Positions 53,689 through 61,675 of a stretch of DNA of 64,000 bases are shown piece by piece. A program made the position numbers and the translations under genes. The DNA lies in NCBI RefSeq assembly GCF_017908035.1, contig NZ_JAEQMU010000005.1:400531-464530 (forward strand), read 5' to 3'. This stretch comes from Sphingobacterium tabacisoli. Its GTDB lineage: Bacteria; Bacteroidota; Bacteroidia; Sphingobacteriales; Sphingobacteriaceae. Under the pieces are notes generated by a model. It searched no databases, was not told the origin of the DNA, and worked only from the letters and a program-made list of their open reading frames with translations. Every line of letters starts with the position of its first letter. Positions within the stretch are counted from its first letter, which is position 1.

Positions 53689-54348
53689 ATGACGAAAATG
53701 ATTATACAAAAAAAATCACTCGCGCAAGAGGTTGCAGATACTTTACAACATAGTATCGAGCGTGGTGCTTTTGCGATCAACGAAAAACTCCCTACGGAGC
53801 CTGAGCTAATGCAAAAATTCGGTGTAGGTCGCTCCACAGTACGTGAAGCCATCAAGTATTTATCCCAATTAGGCTTCGTCAACGTACAGCAGGGGGTTGG
53901 TACTTTTATTATCAGCCATAGCAGCAACAGCATTCTCGACGAAAAAATCGAACGTGCTGACTTTGCCGATGTCTTTGAGGTAAGACAACTCTTAGAGTTA
54001 AAAATAGTGGAAAAAGCGGCATCCAATAGAACTGCAGCTCACTTAAAAAAGATGAAAAAAAAGTTGGCCGAACGCAAGCAATATGGCGAAAGTGGCGATA
54101 TTTTACTTTGTATCAATGCAGATATAGAATTTCACATCGCAGTTGCAGAAAGCTGTGGCAATACCATTCTCTATCAGCTTTATAAAACCATGTCAGCACA
54201 TGTAACTAAGTTTTTTTCAACCCTCTACAAAGACACAAGCACCTTTACCGAGTCACAAAATATTCATGAAGATCTTTTACAGGCCATCAGTGATAAAGAT
54301 GCAACAAAGGCTTCAAAGATTGCATCAAAAATAATTGGGAGAATTTAA
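53689..54348 (+). CDS. GntR family regulator, FadR subfamily (FCD domain)
   Basis: This encodes 219 residues from the ATG at 53689; the longer frame starts with TTG inside the operator. The N-terminal winged helix (about 8-70) has the GntR signature KLPTEPELMQKFGVGRSTVREAIKYL. The C-terminal helical FCD ligand-binding domain (about 85-215) contains conserved residues (FEVRQLLELKIVEKAA, NADIEFHIAVAESCGN, HEDLLQAI) including candidate metal ligands Asp/His. It probably represses itself and the Fsr-like transporter 48 bp downstream through the shared palindromes. The inducer is unknown. Confidence 0.92.
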   Translation: MTKMIIQKKSLAQEVADTLQHSIERGAFAINEKLPTEPELMQKFGVGRSTVREAIKYLSQLGFVNVQQGVGTFIISHSSNSILDEKIERADFADVFEVRQLLELKIVEKAASNRTAAHLKKMKKKLAERKQYGESGDILLCINADIEFHIAVAESCGNTILYQLYKTMSAHVTKFFSTLYKDTSTFTESQNIHEDLLQAISDKDATKASKIASKIIGRI

Positions 54349-54362
54349 TTTTTTAAACCAAC

Positions 54363-54381
54363 TCATCAGATGACCTGATGA
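54363..54381. promoter_or_regulatory. Putative GntR operator before the Fsr-like transporter gene
   Basis: TCATCAGATGACCTGATGA holds both TCATC-A-GATGA (as at the gntR start) and a wider repeat TCATCAG-N5-CTGATGA. It lies 15 bp before the transporter ATG, so binding could also block translation-start-proximal transcription. Confidence 0.6.
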
Positions 54382-54396
54382 ATATTAATATTTTAT

Positions 54397-55587
54397 ATGT
54401 CCACTATATCAGCAAACAAAACAGTATACCCTATACTCTTTGCCATTAGCTTTTCGCATTTGCTAAATGACTTAATGCAATCAGTTGTACCTTCAGTATA
54501 CCCCTTATTAAAACAAAATTACGGACTTACGTTTACACAGATTGGGATCATAACGTTAATTTTTCAATTGACTGCTTCCGTTCTTCAGCCCTTTGTCGGA
54601 TCTTATACCGACAAAAAACCCAATCCTAGATCCCTAGCTATCGGCATGATCTTTTCACTCTCGGGACTACTGTGCTTAGCTTTCGCCTCCAATTTCTATC
54701 TTATTTTAACATCCGTCAGTCTCTTAGGAATAGGTTCATCCGTTTTTCATCCAGAAGCTTCCCGCGTAGCCCATTTGGCCTCTGGTGGCCGTAAGGGGCT
54801 TGCTCAATCTATATTCCAGGTTGGTGGCAATGCAGGTAGTGCTATCGGCCCTCTTCTGGCTGCACTTATCGTTATTCCTATGGGCCAAAATTACATCGGT
54901 TGGTTTGGCACTTTAGCTATAGTGGGCATGTTCATTCTGACCATTGTAGGCAATTGGTATCAGCAAAATATGATCGTTAAAACCGCAACCGCAGGCACGA
55001 ATCAAGTCGCTCAACAACAGACCCTGTCTAAAAGAACCGTCACTGTATCCATCGTCATCCTCCTAGTACTGATCTTTTCGAAATACTTCTATATGGCTTC
55101 GATGACAAGCTACTTCACCTTCTTCCTTATCGAAAAATTTGGTGTTTCAGTACAGCAATCCCAAATATATCTTTTTGTATTCTTAGCGTCTGTTGCCGCA
55201 GGTACGATTTTAGGAGGTCCTTTGGGCGACAGATACGGCCGTAAGCTGATCATCTGGATATCCATTCTAGGTGCGGCTCCATTCACGTTGCTATTGCCTC
55301 ACGTAGGTCTTACGGCGACCGTTGTACTAGCCGGAATTATCGGATTGATTATTTCTTCGGCTTTCTCAGCCATTCTAGTTTATGCCACAGATCTTATTCC
55401 CGGTAAAGTTGGAATGATTGCAGGCCTATTCTTTGGCTTTGCTTTCGGTATGGGAGGCATCGGTTCCGCTGTTCTAGGTTGGTTAGCTGATCGTACAAGT
55501 ATAGAGTATGTCTTCTCTATCTGTGCTTTCCTGCCCCTTATCGGTATAGTTACAGGTTTTTTACCCAATATAAAACGAAAAATATAA
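54397..55587 (+). CDS. MFS transporter, fosmidomycin-resistance (Fsr) type
   Basis: A 396-residue 12-TM major facilitator. The opening ILFAISFSHLLNDLMQSVVPSVYP, then LTFTQIGIITLIFQLTASVLQPFVGSYTD and SSVFHPEASRVAHLASGGRKG are highly characteristic of the Fsr family, known for fosmidomycin efflux in E. coli, although natural substrates are uncertain. It sits in one unit with the GntR regulator, and an operator palindrome precedes it, so the regulator's ligand may be the transporter's substrate. Its stop abuts a bidirectional terminator. Confidence 0.9.
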   Translation: MSTISANKTVYPILFAISFSHLLNDLMQSVVPSVYPLLKQNYGLTFTQIGIITLIFQLTASVLQPFVGSYTDKKPNPRSLAIGMIFSLSGLLCLAFASNFYLILTSVSLLGIGSSVFHPEASRVAHLASGGRKGLAQSIFQVGGNAGSAIGPLLAALIVIPMGQNYIGWFGTLAIVGMFILTIVGNWYQQNMIVKTATAGTNQVAQQQTLSKRTVTVSIVILLVLIFSKYFYMASMTSYFTFFLIEKFGVSVQQSQIYLFVFLASVAAGTILGGPLGDRYGRKLIIWISILGAAPFTLLLPHVGLTATVVLAGIIGLIISSAFSAILVYATDLIPGKVGMIAGLFFGFAFGMGGIGSAVLGWLADRTSIEYVFSICAFLPLIGIVTGFLPNIKRKI

Positions 55588-55636
55588 TACATAAAAAAGA
55601 GAGCCGGTTTAAAACCGGCTCTCTTTTTTTATGTAT
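55587..55636. terminator. Bidirectional terminator between the two MFS genes
   Basis: A long, almost perfect inverted repeat centred near 55611 (GAGAGCCGGTTT / AAACCGGCTCTC plus A/T-rich arms and ATACAT/ATGTAT ends). It fills the whole gap between the two convergent stop codons. Confidence 0.92.
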
Positions 55637-57015
55637 TATGAACTCGCAAGAGTTCTTCCCCTTTCGCCTCGCGCCAGATATAATAATATAATGACACTAA
55701 TCAACGCATACAATGCTAAAAGACTAAGGCTTAAATTCCCCACTGCCCACTCCGAAGGAAGCAACTCATTCAGCACCGTCATAAATGACAGCCCGATTCC
55801 TCCTCCTAAGAAATAACTCGTACTCGTCAGACTTGATACCACTCCATAGTTGCCAGGATCTACGTCACGAATACTCAACACCGCCATACTGGTAAAACAG
55901 AAAGTAATACCTATCCCTGAGATACAAGCAGCCCCCACCAACACCAAAGGCAACGGATGTCCAAAATAAAGCGAGCTCCATAAAACCAATGCTCCTCCCA
56001 ACATAAAGGACCAGCCTAATACGCCCATCTGCGCCGAATTGAACCGGCTGGACACAAAAGGAAGCACAAATTTCGCAATCAATGCCGACAGCACACTAAA
56101 TGGAACCAACATCAATCCCGCCGCCGCCGCACTATGTCCCATATCACTCTGCAACATCAAAGAGATCAGAAACAAGAATCCAATAAAAAAAGCTCCCTGA
56201 ATAAAGAACACTAGATTCGATATCACGACAGAAGGATGGTTAAATAAACTCAACCTAATCAGGGGTTCGTCGACGGTCTTCAACCTATAGATGACGATTC
56301 CCAACAAGGCTAGCCCTCCCAAAAGTGCGCCAACAACAATCAACGGGTTTTCTTCGAAATTTGTTAATTCATGTGAGCCATAGGCTATACCTAACAATCC
56401 CAGGACCAATAGTACAGCTGACAATGTATCCGTCCGGGACGACCTCGTACTCACTTCATCTTTTGGGATATAAAAGTATGCCAGAATCAATGTTACGGCT
56501 AGAATCGGCACATTGATCAAAAACACCCAATGCCAACTCAAATAGGTACTCAACAAACCTCCTATTGACAGTCCACTGCCAGATCCAATAGCAGCAAAAG
56601 AACTAAAAACACCTATAGCCCGGTTACGTTCCTGTGTTTCCCGGAATGTATTAGTGATAATAGATGACGATGCAGGCATAATAAAAGCTGCTCCCAATCC
56701 CTGCAATGCCCGGAATACCGCCAATGATTCAAAAGAAGTAGACAGACCTGCCCCCAATGAAGTCAGCATGAATACCAGACCTCCCCACAAAAACACCTTC
56801 TTGCGACCCTTTTGATCAGACGTCCGTCCTCCGATGATTAAAAAACCACCAAACAGAAGAACATACAACGTTTGCAACCACTGCGCTTGCTCCACTCCAA
56901 TATGGAACTGCTCCTGTATAGAGGGGATAGTCAGATTTATGATCGCGATATCCAACGCTTCTACAAACGTAGCAACCGACGCTATTATTAAAATAAGGTT
57001 CTTCCGCAACTGCAT
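55636..57015 (-). CDS. MFS transporter, DHA2 (14-TM) drug:H+ antiporter family
   Basis: This encodes 459 residues from the ATG at 57015, where the first membrane segment begins (MQLRKNLILIIASVATFVEA); longer frames add a hydrophilic cysteine-rich tail with no support. DHA2 hallmarks are the motif D1-like LDIAIINLTIPSIQ, motif A-like GRTSDQKGRKKVFLWG and motif C-like SSFAAIGSGSGLSIGGLL. It has about 14 hydrophobic segments. It is expected to export a cationic or amphiphilic drug; the substrate is unknown. It has a TACCTTTG -7 box at 57032-57039. Confidence 0.9.
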   Translation of the reverse strand: MQLRKNLILIIASVATFVEALDIAIINLTIPSIQEQFHIGVEQAQWLQTLYVLLFGGFLIIGGRTSDQKGRKKVFLWGGLVFMLTSLGAGLSTSFESLAVFRALQGLGAAFIMPASSSIITNTFRETQERNRAIGVFSSFAAIGSGSGLSIGGLLSTYLSWHWVFLINVPILAVTLILAYFYIPKDEVSTRSSRTDTLSAVLLVLGLLGIAYGSHELTNFEENPLIVVGALLGGLALLGIVIYRLKTVDEPLIRLSLFNHPSVVISNLVFFIQGAFFIGFLFLISLMLQSDMGHSAAAAGLMLVPFSVLSALIAKFVLPFVSSRFNSAQMGVLGWSFMLGGALVLWSSLYFGHPLPLVLVGAACISGIGITFCFTSMAVLSIRDVDPGNYGVVSSLTSTSYFLGGGIGLSFMTVLNELLPSEWAVGNLSLSLLALYALISVIILLYLARGERGRTLASS

Positions 57016-57031
57016 ATATTTATTTTTTCGG

Positions 57032-57039
57032 CAAAGGTA
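57032..57039 (-). promoter_or_regulatory. -7 promoter box (TACCTTTG) of the DHA2 transporter gene
   Basis: A full TAnnTTTG match on the minus strand, 16 nt before the ATG at 57015; the leader would be about 10 nt. This supports the shortened start. Confidence 0.5.
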
Positions 57040-57119
57040 CTCTTTATACCACAAACGAGGAATAGCCCAACTATATTTAGAGCAAAACGAAGAACACAAA
57101 GTCTAAGAAGCATAAAAAT

Positions 57120-57151
57120 GGATCTTATATCCCAGTTCGGGAATAAGATCC
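57120..57151 (-). terminator. Terminator of the QorB-like gene
   Basis: GGATCTTAT / ATAAGATCC arms with an inner CCC/GGG pair and a 5-nt loop; a T5 run follows on the minus strand. Confidence 0.8.
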
Positions 57152-57160
57152 ATGCTATCA

Positions 57161-58024
57161 TTATCCGTAATAGGCTGTTAGAAATTCTTTCACCTGTTGT
57201 GGTTCTCTCCCCAAGATATCCCTAAGGTCTTCTCCTGTTTTGCCAAACTCACCTACTTTTATGCTTTTTAAAATTCCAGCAAAAAGATCGACAACCATAG
57301 CTGGTAGTCCCGCTAGAGACAATCCCTTTCGATAATCTTCATCAGAGGCATCTACATAGTTGATTTCCAACTTAAGAATAGCACTCAAAAATGCAGCGAT
57401 ATCAGCGAAGCGAACACTATTTTCATTCACTAGATCCACCGTTTTATCATCAAAATCCTTACTCAACAACACCTTTACTGCTGCCTCTGCCAAATCCTCT
57501 CTAGAAGTAAAAGTAACTGGCGTATCACCTGCCGATGCAAATAAAACCTTGTTCTCACGGATTCCAGGTCCGATTATATCAGGTAGCATATCCATATATA
57601 TACCATTCCGCAGTATGGTATAGGTCAGACCACTCGCTTTTAATAAATCTTCCGAAAGTTTATAGACCGGCATAAGCCCATTTGGGGAGTCGATCGCTGT
57701 CGATTGATACTGAAAACTGGTAAATACCACATGCGCTACCCCCGCTTCTTTAGCCGCGGCAATCACATTCCTATGATGAGCCTCTCGGTTTATCAAATCA
57801 TTCGAAGAAACAAAAAGCACCTTTTCAACTCCTTTAAAGGCTTCTAGCAATGACGCATAATCCTCATAATCGCCGACCTTTACGTTCACTCCCTTTTCGC
57901 TTAGTGATTTTACCTTAGCCTTATCCCGGCTCAAGACAGTCAACTTGTCTGCACTTTCATACGCTAAAAAAGCCGAAGCTGCTGCGCTTCCTAAATGTCC
58001 TGTAACTCCTGTTATTAAATACAT
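57161..58024 (-). CDS. NmrA-like NAD(P)H:quinone oxidoreductase (QorB/YtfG-like)
   Basis: A 287-residue atypical SDR. The dinucleotide motif is MYLITGVTGHLGSAAA, and VEKVLFVSSNDL, HHRNVIAAAKEAGV and YTILRNGIYMD align with E. coli QorB (YtfG), which reduces quinones with NADPH. It lacks a clear YxxxK catalytic pair, as QorB does. It is divergent from an HxlR-type regulator, the same arrangement as ytfG-ytfH in E. coli. Its -7 box abuts one of two matching palindromes, so expression is probably controlled by that regulator in response to quinones or other electrophiles. Confidence 0.85.
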   Translation of the reverse strand: MYLITGVTGHLGSAAASAFLAYESADKLTVLSRDKAKVKSLSEKGVNVKVGDYEDYASLLEAFKGVEKVLFVSSNDLINREAHHRNVIAAAKEAGVAHVVFTSFQYQSTAIDSPNGLMPVYKLSEDLLKASGLTYTILRNGIYMDMLPDIIGPGIRENKVLFASAGDTPVTFTSREDLAEAAVKVLLSKDFDDKTVDLVNENSVRFADIAAFLSAILKLEINYVDASDEDYRKGLSLAGLPAMVVDLFAGILKSIKVGEFGKTGEDLRDILGREPQQVKEFLTAYYG

Positions 58025-58047
58025 ATTTTTAATACTTTAAATTTTAT

Positions 58048-58064
58048 ACTTACTTTTGGTAAGT
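58048..58064. promoter_or_regulatory. Putative HxlR operator 1 (QorB side)
   Basis: Inverted repeat ACTTAC-TTTTG-GTAAGT. It covers the predicted start site of the qorB-like gene, directly downstream of that gene's -7 box (58065-58072). Confidence 0.6.
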
Positions 58065-58072
58065 CAAAGATA
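58065..58072 (-). promoter_or_regulatory. -7 promoter box (TATCTTTG) of the QorB-like gene
   Basis: A full TAnnTTTG match on the minus strand, about 40 nt upstream of the ATG at 58024 and immediately adjacent to operator 1. Confidence 0.55.
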
Positions 58073-58116
58073 AAAAGTAAGCTATAAGCAGACAAGAACT
58101 TAACTTCCCGTAATCG

Positions 58117-58134
58117 ACTTACCCGTAGGTTAGT
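58117..58134. promoter_or_regulatory. Putative HxlR operator 2 (regulator side)
   Basis: ACTTACC-CGTA-GGTTAGT, one mismatch from perfect, sharing the ACTTAC half-site with operator 1. It overlaps a -7-like box TAGTTTTA (58131-58138) for the hxlR gene. Confidence 0.55.
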
Positions 58135-58167
58135 TTTACTGATTATCAGCACAATAATTTTAAAGAA

Positions 58168-58521
58168 ATGAACAAATTTTCTGATACCCAAAGCTGTCCT
58201 GTACGCAATATACTAGATCGTCTATCCGACAAATGGACTATACTTGTTATATTGGTTCTTGGCAATCACCCCAAAATGAGGTTTAACGAAATACACAAAC
58301 AGATTGGAGACATCTCAGAAAAAATGTTAACAGTGTCACTTCGCAAGTTAGAAGCTGATGGTCTCATCTCCCGAGAGATCTATCCAGTTATCCCTCCCAA
58401 AGTAGAGTATCAATTAACAGAATTAGGCAAAGAGTTTCTCCCTCTTATTGCTACGATTACAAAATGGGCAGACCTACATATGCAGGAGATATTACAAAAC
58501 CGTCAACAATACAATGCTTAA
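58168..58521 (+). CDS. HxlR family transcriptional regulator (YtfH/YodB-like)
   Basis: A 117-residue winged-helix protein. The N-terminal Cys in SCPVRNILDRLSDKWTILVI (Cys at residue 10) is the position used for thiol-based sensing of quinones and diamide in YodB and relatives. The HTH is MRFNEIHKQIGDISEKMLTVSLRKLE, and the wing contains YPVIPPKVEYQLTELG as in YtfH. It probably represses both itself and the divergent qorB-like gene through the two ACTTAC palindromes. It is followed 3 bp later by a tRNA deacylase gene. Confidence 0.92.
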   Translation: MNKFSDTQSCPVRNILDRLSDKWTILVILVLGNHPKMRFNEIHKQIGDISEKMLTVSLRKLEADGLISREIYPVIPPKVEYQLTELGKEFLPLIATITKWADLHMQEILQNRQQYNA

Positions 58522-58524
58522 CTT

Positions 58525-58998
58525 ATGGCGCAAAAAACCAACGCAGTACGGTTATTAGACACCGCAAAAATAAACTATACACTTCGCGAATATGAAGTTG
58601 ACGAAGATGACGTCAGCGCTGAACATGTCGCTTTATCTATGGGAATAGCTCCTGACCACCTTTATAAAACACTTGTTCTGAGAGGTACACAAGATCCTTA
58701 TCTCGTTGCTGTTATTCCGGGAAATAGCCATTTAGACTTTAAGAAGCTTGCAAAAGCCTCAGGCAACAAAAACTGTGAAATGCTACCGATGAAAGATTTG
58801 CAACAAATCACAGGTTATATCCGTGGCGGATGTTCCCCAATAGGCATGAAGAAAGAGCTTCCTACATTTATAGAAGAGGCAGCACAACTCGAGGAAGCAA
58901 TCTCAGTAAGTGCGGGGAAACGCGGTCTACAGGTCATTCTACACCCAGAGGATCTCGCCACAATGACGAACGCTGCTTTTGTAGATCTCGTCGGTTAA
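58525..58998 (+). CDS. ybaK: Cys-tRNA(Pro) deacylase, YbaK family
   Basis: A 157-residue YbaK/EbsC-type protein that hydrolyses Cys-tRNA(Pro) mischarged by prolyl-tRNA synthetase. Signatures include INYTLREYEVDEDD, HLYKTLVLRG and the catalytic-lysine region DFKKLAKASGNKNCEML, then ITGYIRGGCSPIGMKK. It starts 3 bp after the hxlR stop, so it may share the redox-responsive transcript; Cys mischarging and thiol stress make that pairing sensible, though this is inference. It converges on the barrel gene with only 4 bp between stops. Confidence 0.92.
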   Translation: MAQKTNAVRLLDTAKINYTLREYEVDEDDVSAEHVALSMGIAPDHLYKTLVLRGTQDPYLVAVIPGNSHLDFKKLAKASGNKNCEMLPMKDLQQITGYIRGGCSPIGMKKELPTFIEEAAQLEEAISVSAGKRGLQVILHPEDLATMTNAAFVDLVG

Positions 58999-59002
58999 CA
59001 AA

Positions 59003-61672
59003 CTATTTAAAGTTAAACACAACCCGCAGAATCGCCATTCGTCCACGCAATTCATAGCTGTTCTGTGCTTGCATATTCGCAGATATTGTATAGGTCTCAA
59101 ACTTCTTAATATTGGCAATATTGGACAGATTTAACTCAAAGTCAGTATTCCATTTCTTATGTCTATATCGAGCGAATGTGTCAAAAAAAACATAGCTAAT
59201 ACGCTCTTGTCCGGGTTGACTGCTATACAGATGTCGCGCACGTAGGTTCAGGTGAACAAGTCCGTAAAAACTAACTGGAAACCCAAGATTCTGCGACATA
59301 TTAAAAGCATTGCGATTCAATCCCTCAGCGCCACCTTGCTGCTTTGTAGTACTCCAAGATAGTTGTCCTTGATAAGATAAATTCACTGATTTCCACAACT
59401 TAGTCTCGACAGCAGGAATCAGGTTATAACCAATATTCACAAACGGCAACAGCTCATTATTGAACAATTGATTATAGTCTGTCAGAGTCCAATTAAACCC
59501 AAGCTTCAGAGTACTTGTCAATGGAAAAATATATTTGTCCAAACCAAGGCTTGCTCTGTAGGAATTCACTTTATTCTCTTTAGCAATCAACTGTGCCTGC
59601 GTAATATCATCGTCGATAACATTCGACAACATGGAACTTGCAATGGACTGGCTATAATTTAATCCAAAATTCAAGAACAGCAATTGTATGGTCTTCGAAA
59701 GCCTATAATTCAATCCAAAATCGTTGTTACGGCTCTCATTAATTCCTCCACTATTCCTTGCCTGGGTTCTATAGTTTTGGATGATAAGCCCCCGATATAC
59801 CCCTTCTATATTACCAAAGTTATTTCCACGGCGATAGGAAAAACTCAGCTCATCTTCCGATCCCACCAAATACTTAGCATTAAAAGCTGGATTAAAGAGT
59901 AACCTGTTCTGGCTCTGACTTAATTCAAAATAAGGATCTTCATAATGGGTACGTTGCAATGACAAAGGCAATGTCAAACGCGAAGAAAAACGTTTTGTCT
60001 TCCATTCATACTCCCCCTGAGCAAAAAGTGACGTACGAAGCCAATTTGTATTATTTGTGGCTGAATCTATTGCATCATGTAGAACCCGTCCCCCAGAGAC
60101 AATATCAATAGTAGAATTCAATCGTTGGTCTTCGATCGACACACCTGCATTATAATATTGAACTATCTTCTTATTCGGCAGACGATACCCTACAGAAGCA
60201 CGCGTAAAAAATGACGGCACTTCCAAATGCTGCCTGGTCTCTTCATAGACCTCACCCCCATTCATCAAATCTGGAAAAATTCCAGGAGCCAACGTCAACG
60301 TCTGCGGCTTCTTTCCATAATTCATATACCAATTCACCTGAATAATATCTCCATTTTTTAGCGCTGGTACATATTCCAATTGATTAGAAAATCCCTTGAC
60401 CGTAAAATCCCGTGCCACATTAATCTCTTCCTCTTTACTATAAATTACAGCGCTACCATTTTCTTTTTGGTACTCCAACGATAACGCATTGTTGATATAG
60501 TTCTTTTCCTGATTTTTAGTCGCACTAAACCTAAACGCCCCCATCCATTGTTTAATAGCTGTAAGCTGTCTTTCGTCGAAGCTATACACCTTGCCATTGG
60601 TATTAAATGAAGTGCTCCCGGCATAGTCAAACGTATTTCTATCAACTAGGAGTTGAATATTTGATTTCAACTGCCACTCCTTCTTGGTATTCATTAAATT
60701 ATTGGCATCCAACGCAGCCGAATTGTTCATAAAATAATTATTCTTATTCACTGGTGGACCACCAACTGTCCCAAGAGCCAAGAGGTTGTTTACTGGCGAA
60801 GTTCCCATATTAGACAATACAGTCTGCTTGTTGAACCCTGTAAAAGCGCCGCTTAAGTCGTCACCAATATTATTCCCACGCAATACATTAAGGAGCTTAT
60901 GTTTTTTATTGAACAAAATAGCATTCACCTCGGCATCATATTGCTCTGGGAGCCCTCCTCCAACCTTCACCTGCCCTGTCAACTTTAGCTTTGCATCATC
61001 TTTAATGACAAGATTCAGCGCGACCTCGTCTGTATAACGCTTATTTTTAAGCACTTTCTTATGCTCATGATTATTTAATACCTGTACATCTTGCACCATC
61101 TTATGAGGAATAGTCTTCGAACCGATAGCATAGCGATCATCAAGCAAATCATCTCCATCGATATAGAAATTAGAGATGGCTTTGCCTTGATATTTTATCT
61201 GACCTGACTCCAAGACCTCAACACCAGGCATACGCTTCAATACATCTCCTATAGACCTGTCCTCCTCTTTGGCGAAAGACGACACATTATAAGCCAACGT
61301 ATCCCCCATCCGCTGTATGCGAGGCCTACTTTTTATATCCACATCTTCTAGACGCACCATCGATTGTTCTAATTCAATCCTCATCTTTGTCCCGACAGTA
61401 GGAGGCAGTGATTTCTTTTTGTATCCCAGATGGTTTATTTCCAGATAAGCCCCAGTTATATCCCTGTCCGTAGACAATATGAAATTCCCGTTCTTATCGG
61501 AAGCCTTAAAAGACATCACCTTATGGTCTCCTGATTTGAGAAGCACAGTAATTGCATGTAGCGGATCCTGCGTCCCCTTATCAATCAACATCCCTTCGAT
61601 AGTCGCTCGCTGCGCCATAATTGCAACTCCGTTCAACAGAAAAAGCAGAAAAAAAACGAGCCTTCTACGCAT
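59003..61672 (-). CDS. Outer-membrane beta-barrel protein with carboxypeptidase-like regulatory domain
   Basis: An 889-residue protein with a signal peptide (about 1-21, ending AIMAQ). A CarboxypepD_reg-like domain (about 22-105, IEGMLIDKGTQDPLHAITV) is followed by a plug-like region (GDTLAYNVSSFAKEEDRSIGDVLKRMPGVEVL split across about 120-155) and a large barrel ending RMAILRVVFNFK. It is typical of the TonB-receptor-like proteins that Bacteroidota encode next to GLPGLI genes. It lacks a clear TonB box. The GLPGLI gene lies 3 bp upstream on the same strand, so they act together; transported cargo is unknown. Confidence 0.88.
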   Translation of the reverse strand: MRRRLVFFLLFLLNGVAIMAQRATIEGMLIDKGTQDPLHAITVLLKSGDHKVMSFKASDKNGNFILSTDRDITGAYLEINHLGYKKKSLPPTVGTKMRIELEQSMVRLEDVDIKSRPRIQRMGDTLAYNVSSFAKEEDRSIGDVLKRMPGVEVLESGQIKYQGKAISNFYIDGDDLLDDRYAIGSKTIPHKMVQDVQVLNNHEHKKVLKNKRYTDEVALNLVIKDDAKLKLTGQVKVGGGLPEQYDAEVNAILFNKKHKLLNVLRGNNIGDDLSGAFTGFNKQTVLSNMGTSPVNNLLALGTVGGPPVNKNNYFMNNSAALDANNLMNTKKEWQLKSNIQLLVDRNTFDYAGSTSFNTNGKVYSFDERQLTAIKQWMGAFRFSATKNQEKNYINNALSLEYQKENGSAVIYSKEEEINVARDFTVKGFSNQLEYVPALKNGDIIQVNWYMNYGKKPQTLTLAPGIFPDLMNGGEVYEETRQHLEVPSFFTRASVGYRLPNKKIVQYYNAGVSIEDQRLNSTIDIVSGGRVLHDAIDSATNNTNWLRTSLFAQGEYEWKTKRFSSRLTLPLSLQRTHYEDPYFELSQSQNRLLFNPAFNAKYLVGSEDELSFSYRRGNNFGNIEGVYRGLIIQNYRTQARNSGGINESRNNDFGLNYRLSKTIQLLFLNFGLNYSQSIASSMLSNVIDDDITQAQLIAKENKVNSYRASLGLDKYIFPLTSTLKLGFNWTLTDYNQLFNNELLPFVNIGYNLIPAVETKLWKSVNLSYQGQLSWSTTKQQGGAEGLNRNAFNMSQNLGFPVSFYGLVHLNLRARHLYSSQPGQERISYVFFDTFARYRHKKWNTDFELNLSNIANIKKFETYTISANMQAQNSYELRGRMAILRVVFNFK

Positions 61673-61675
61673 GTG

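Noticed and set aside
53646..54026. Minus-strand 126-codon frame over the gntR gene
   Set aside because: Entirely antisense to a clear GntR domain, with poor composition and no start context.
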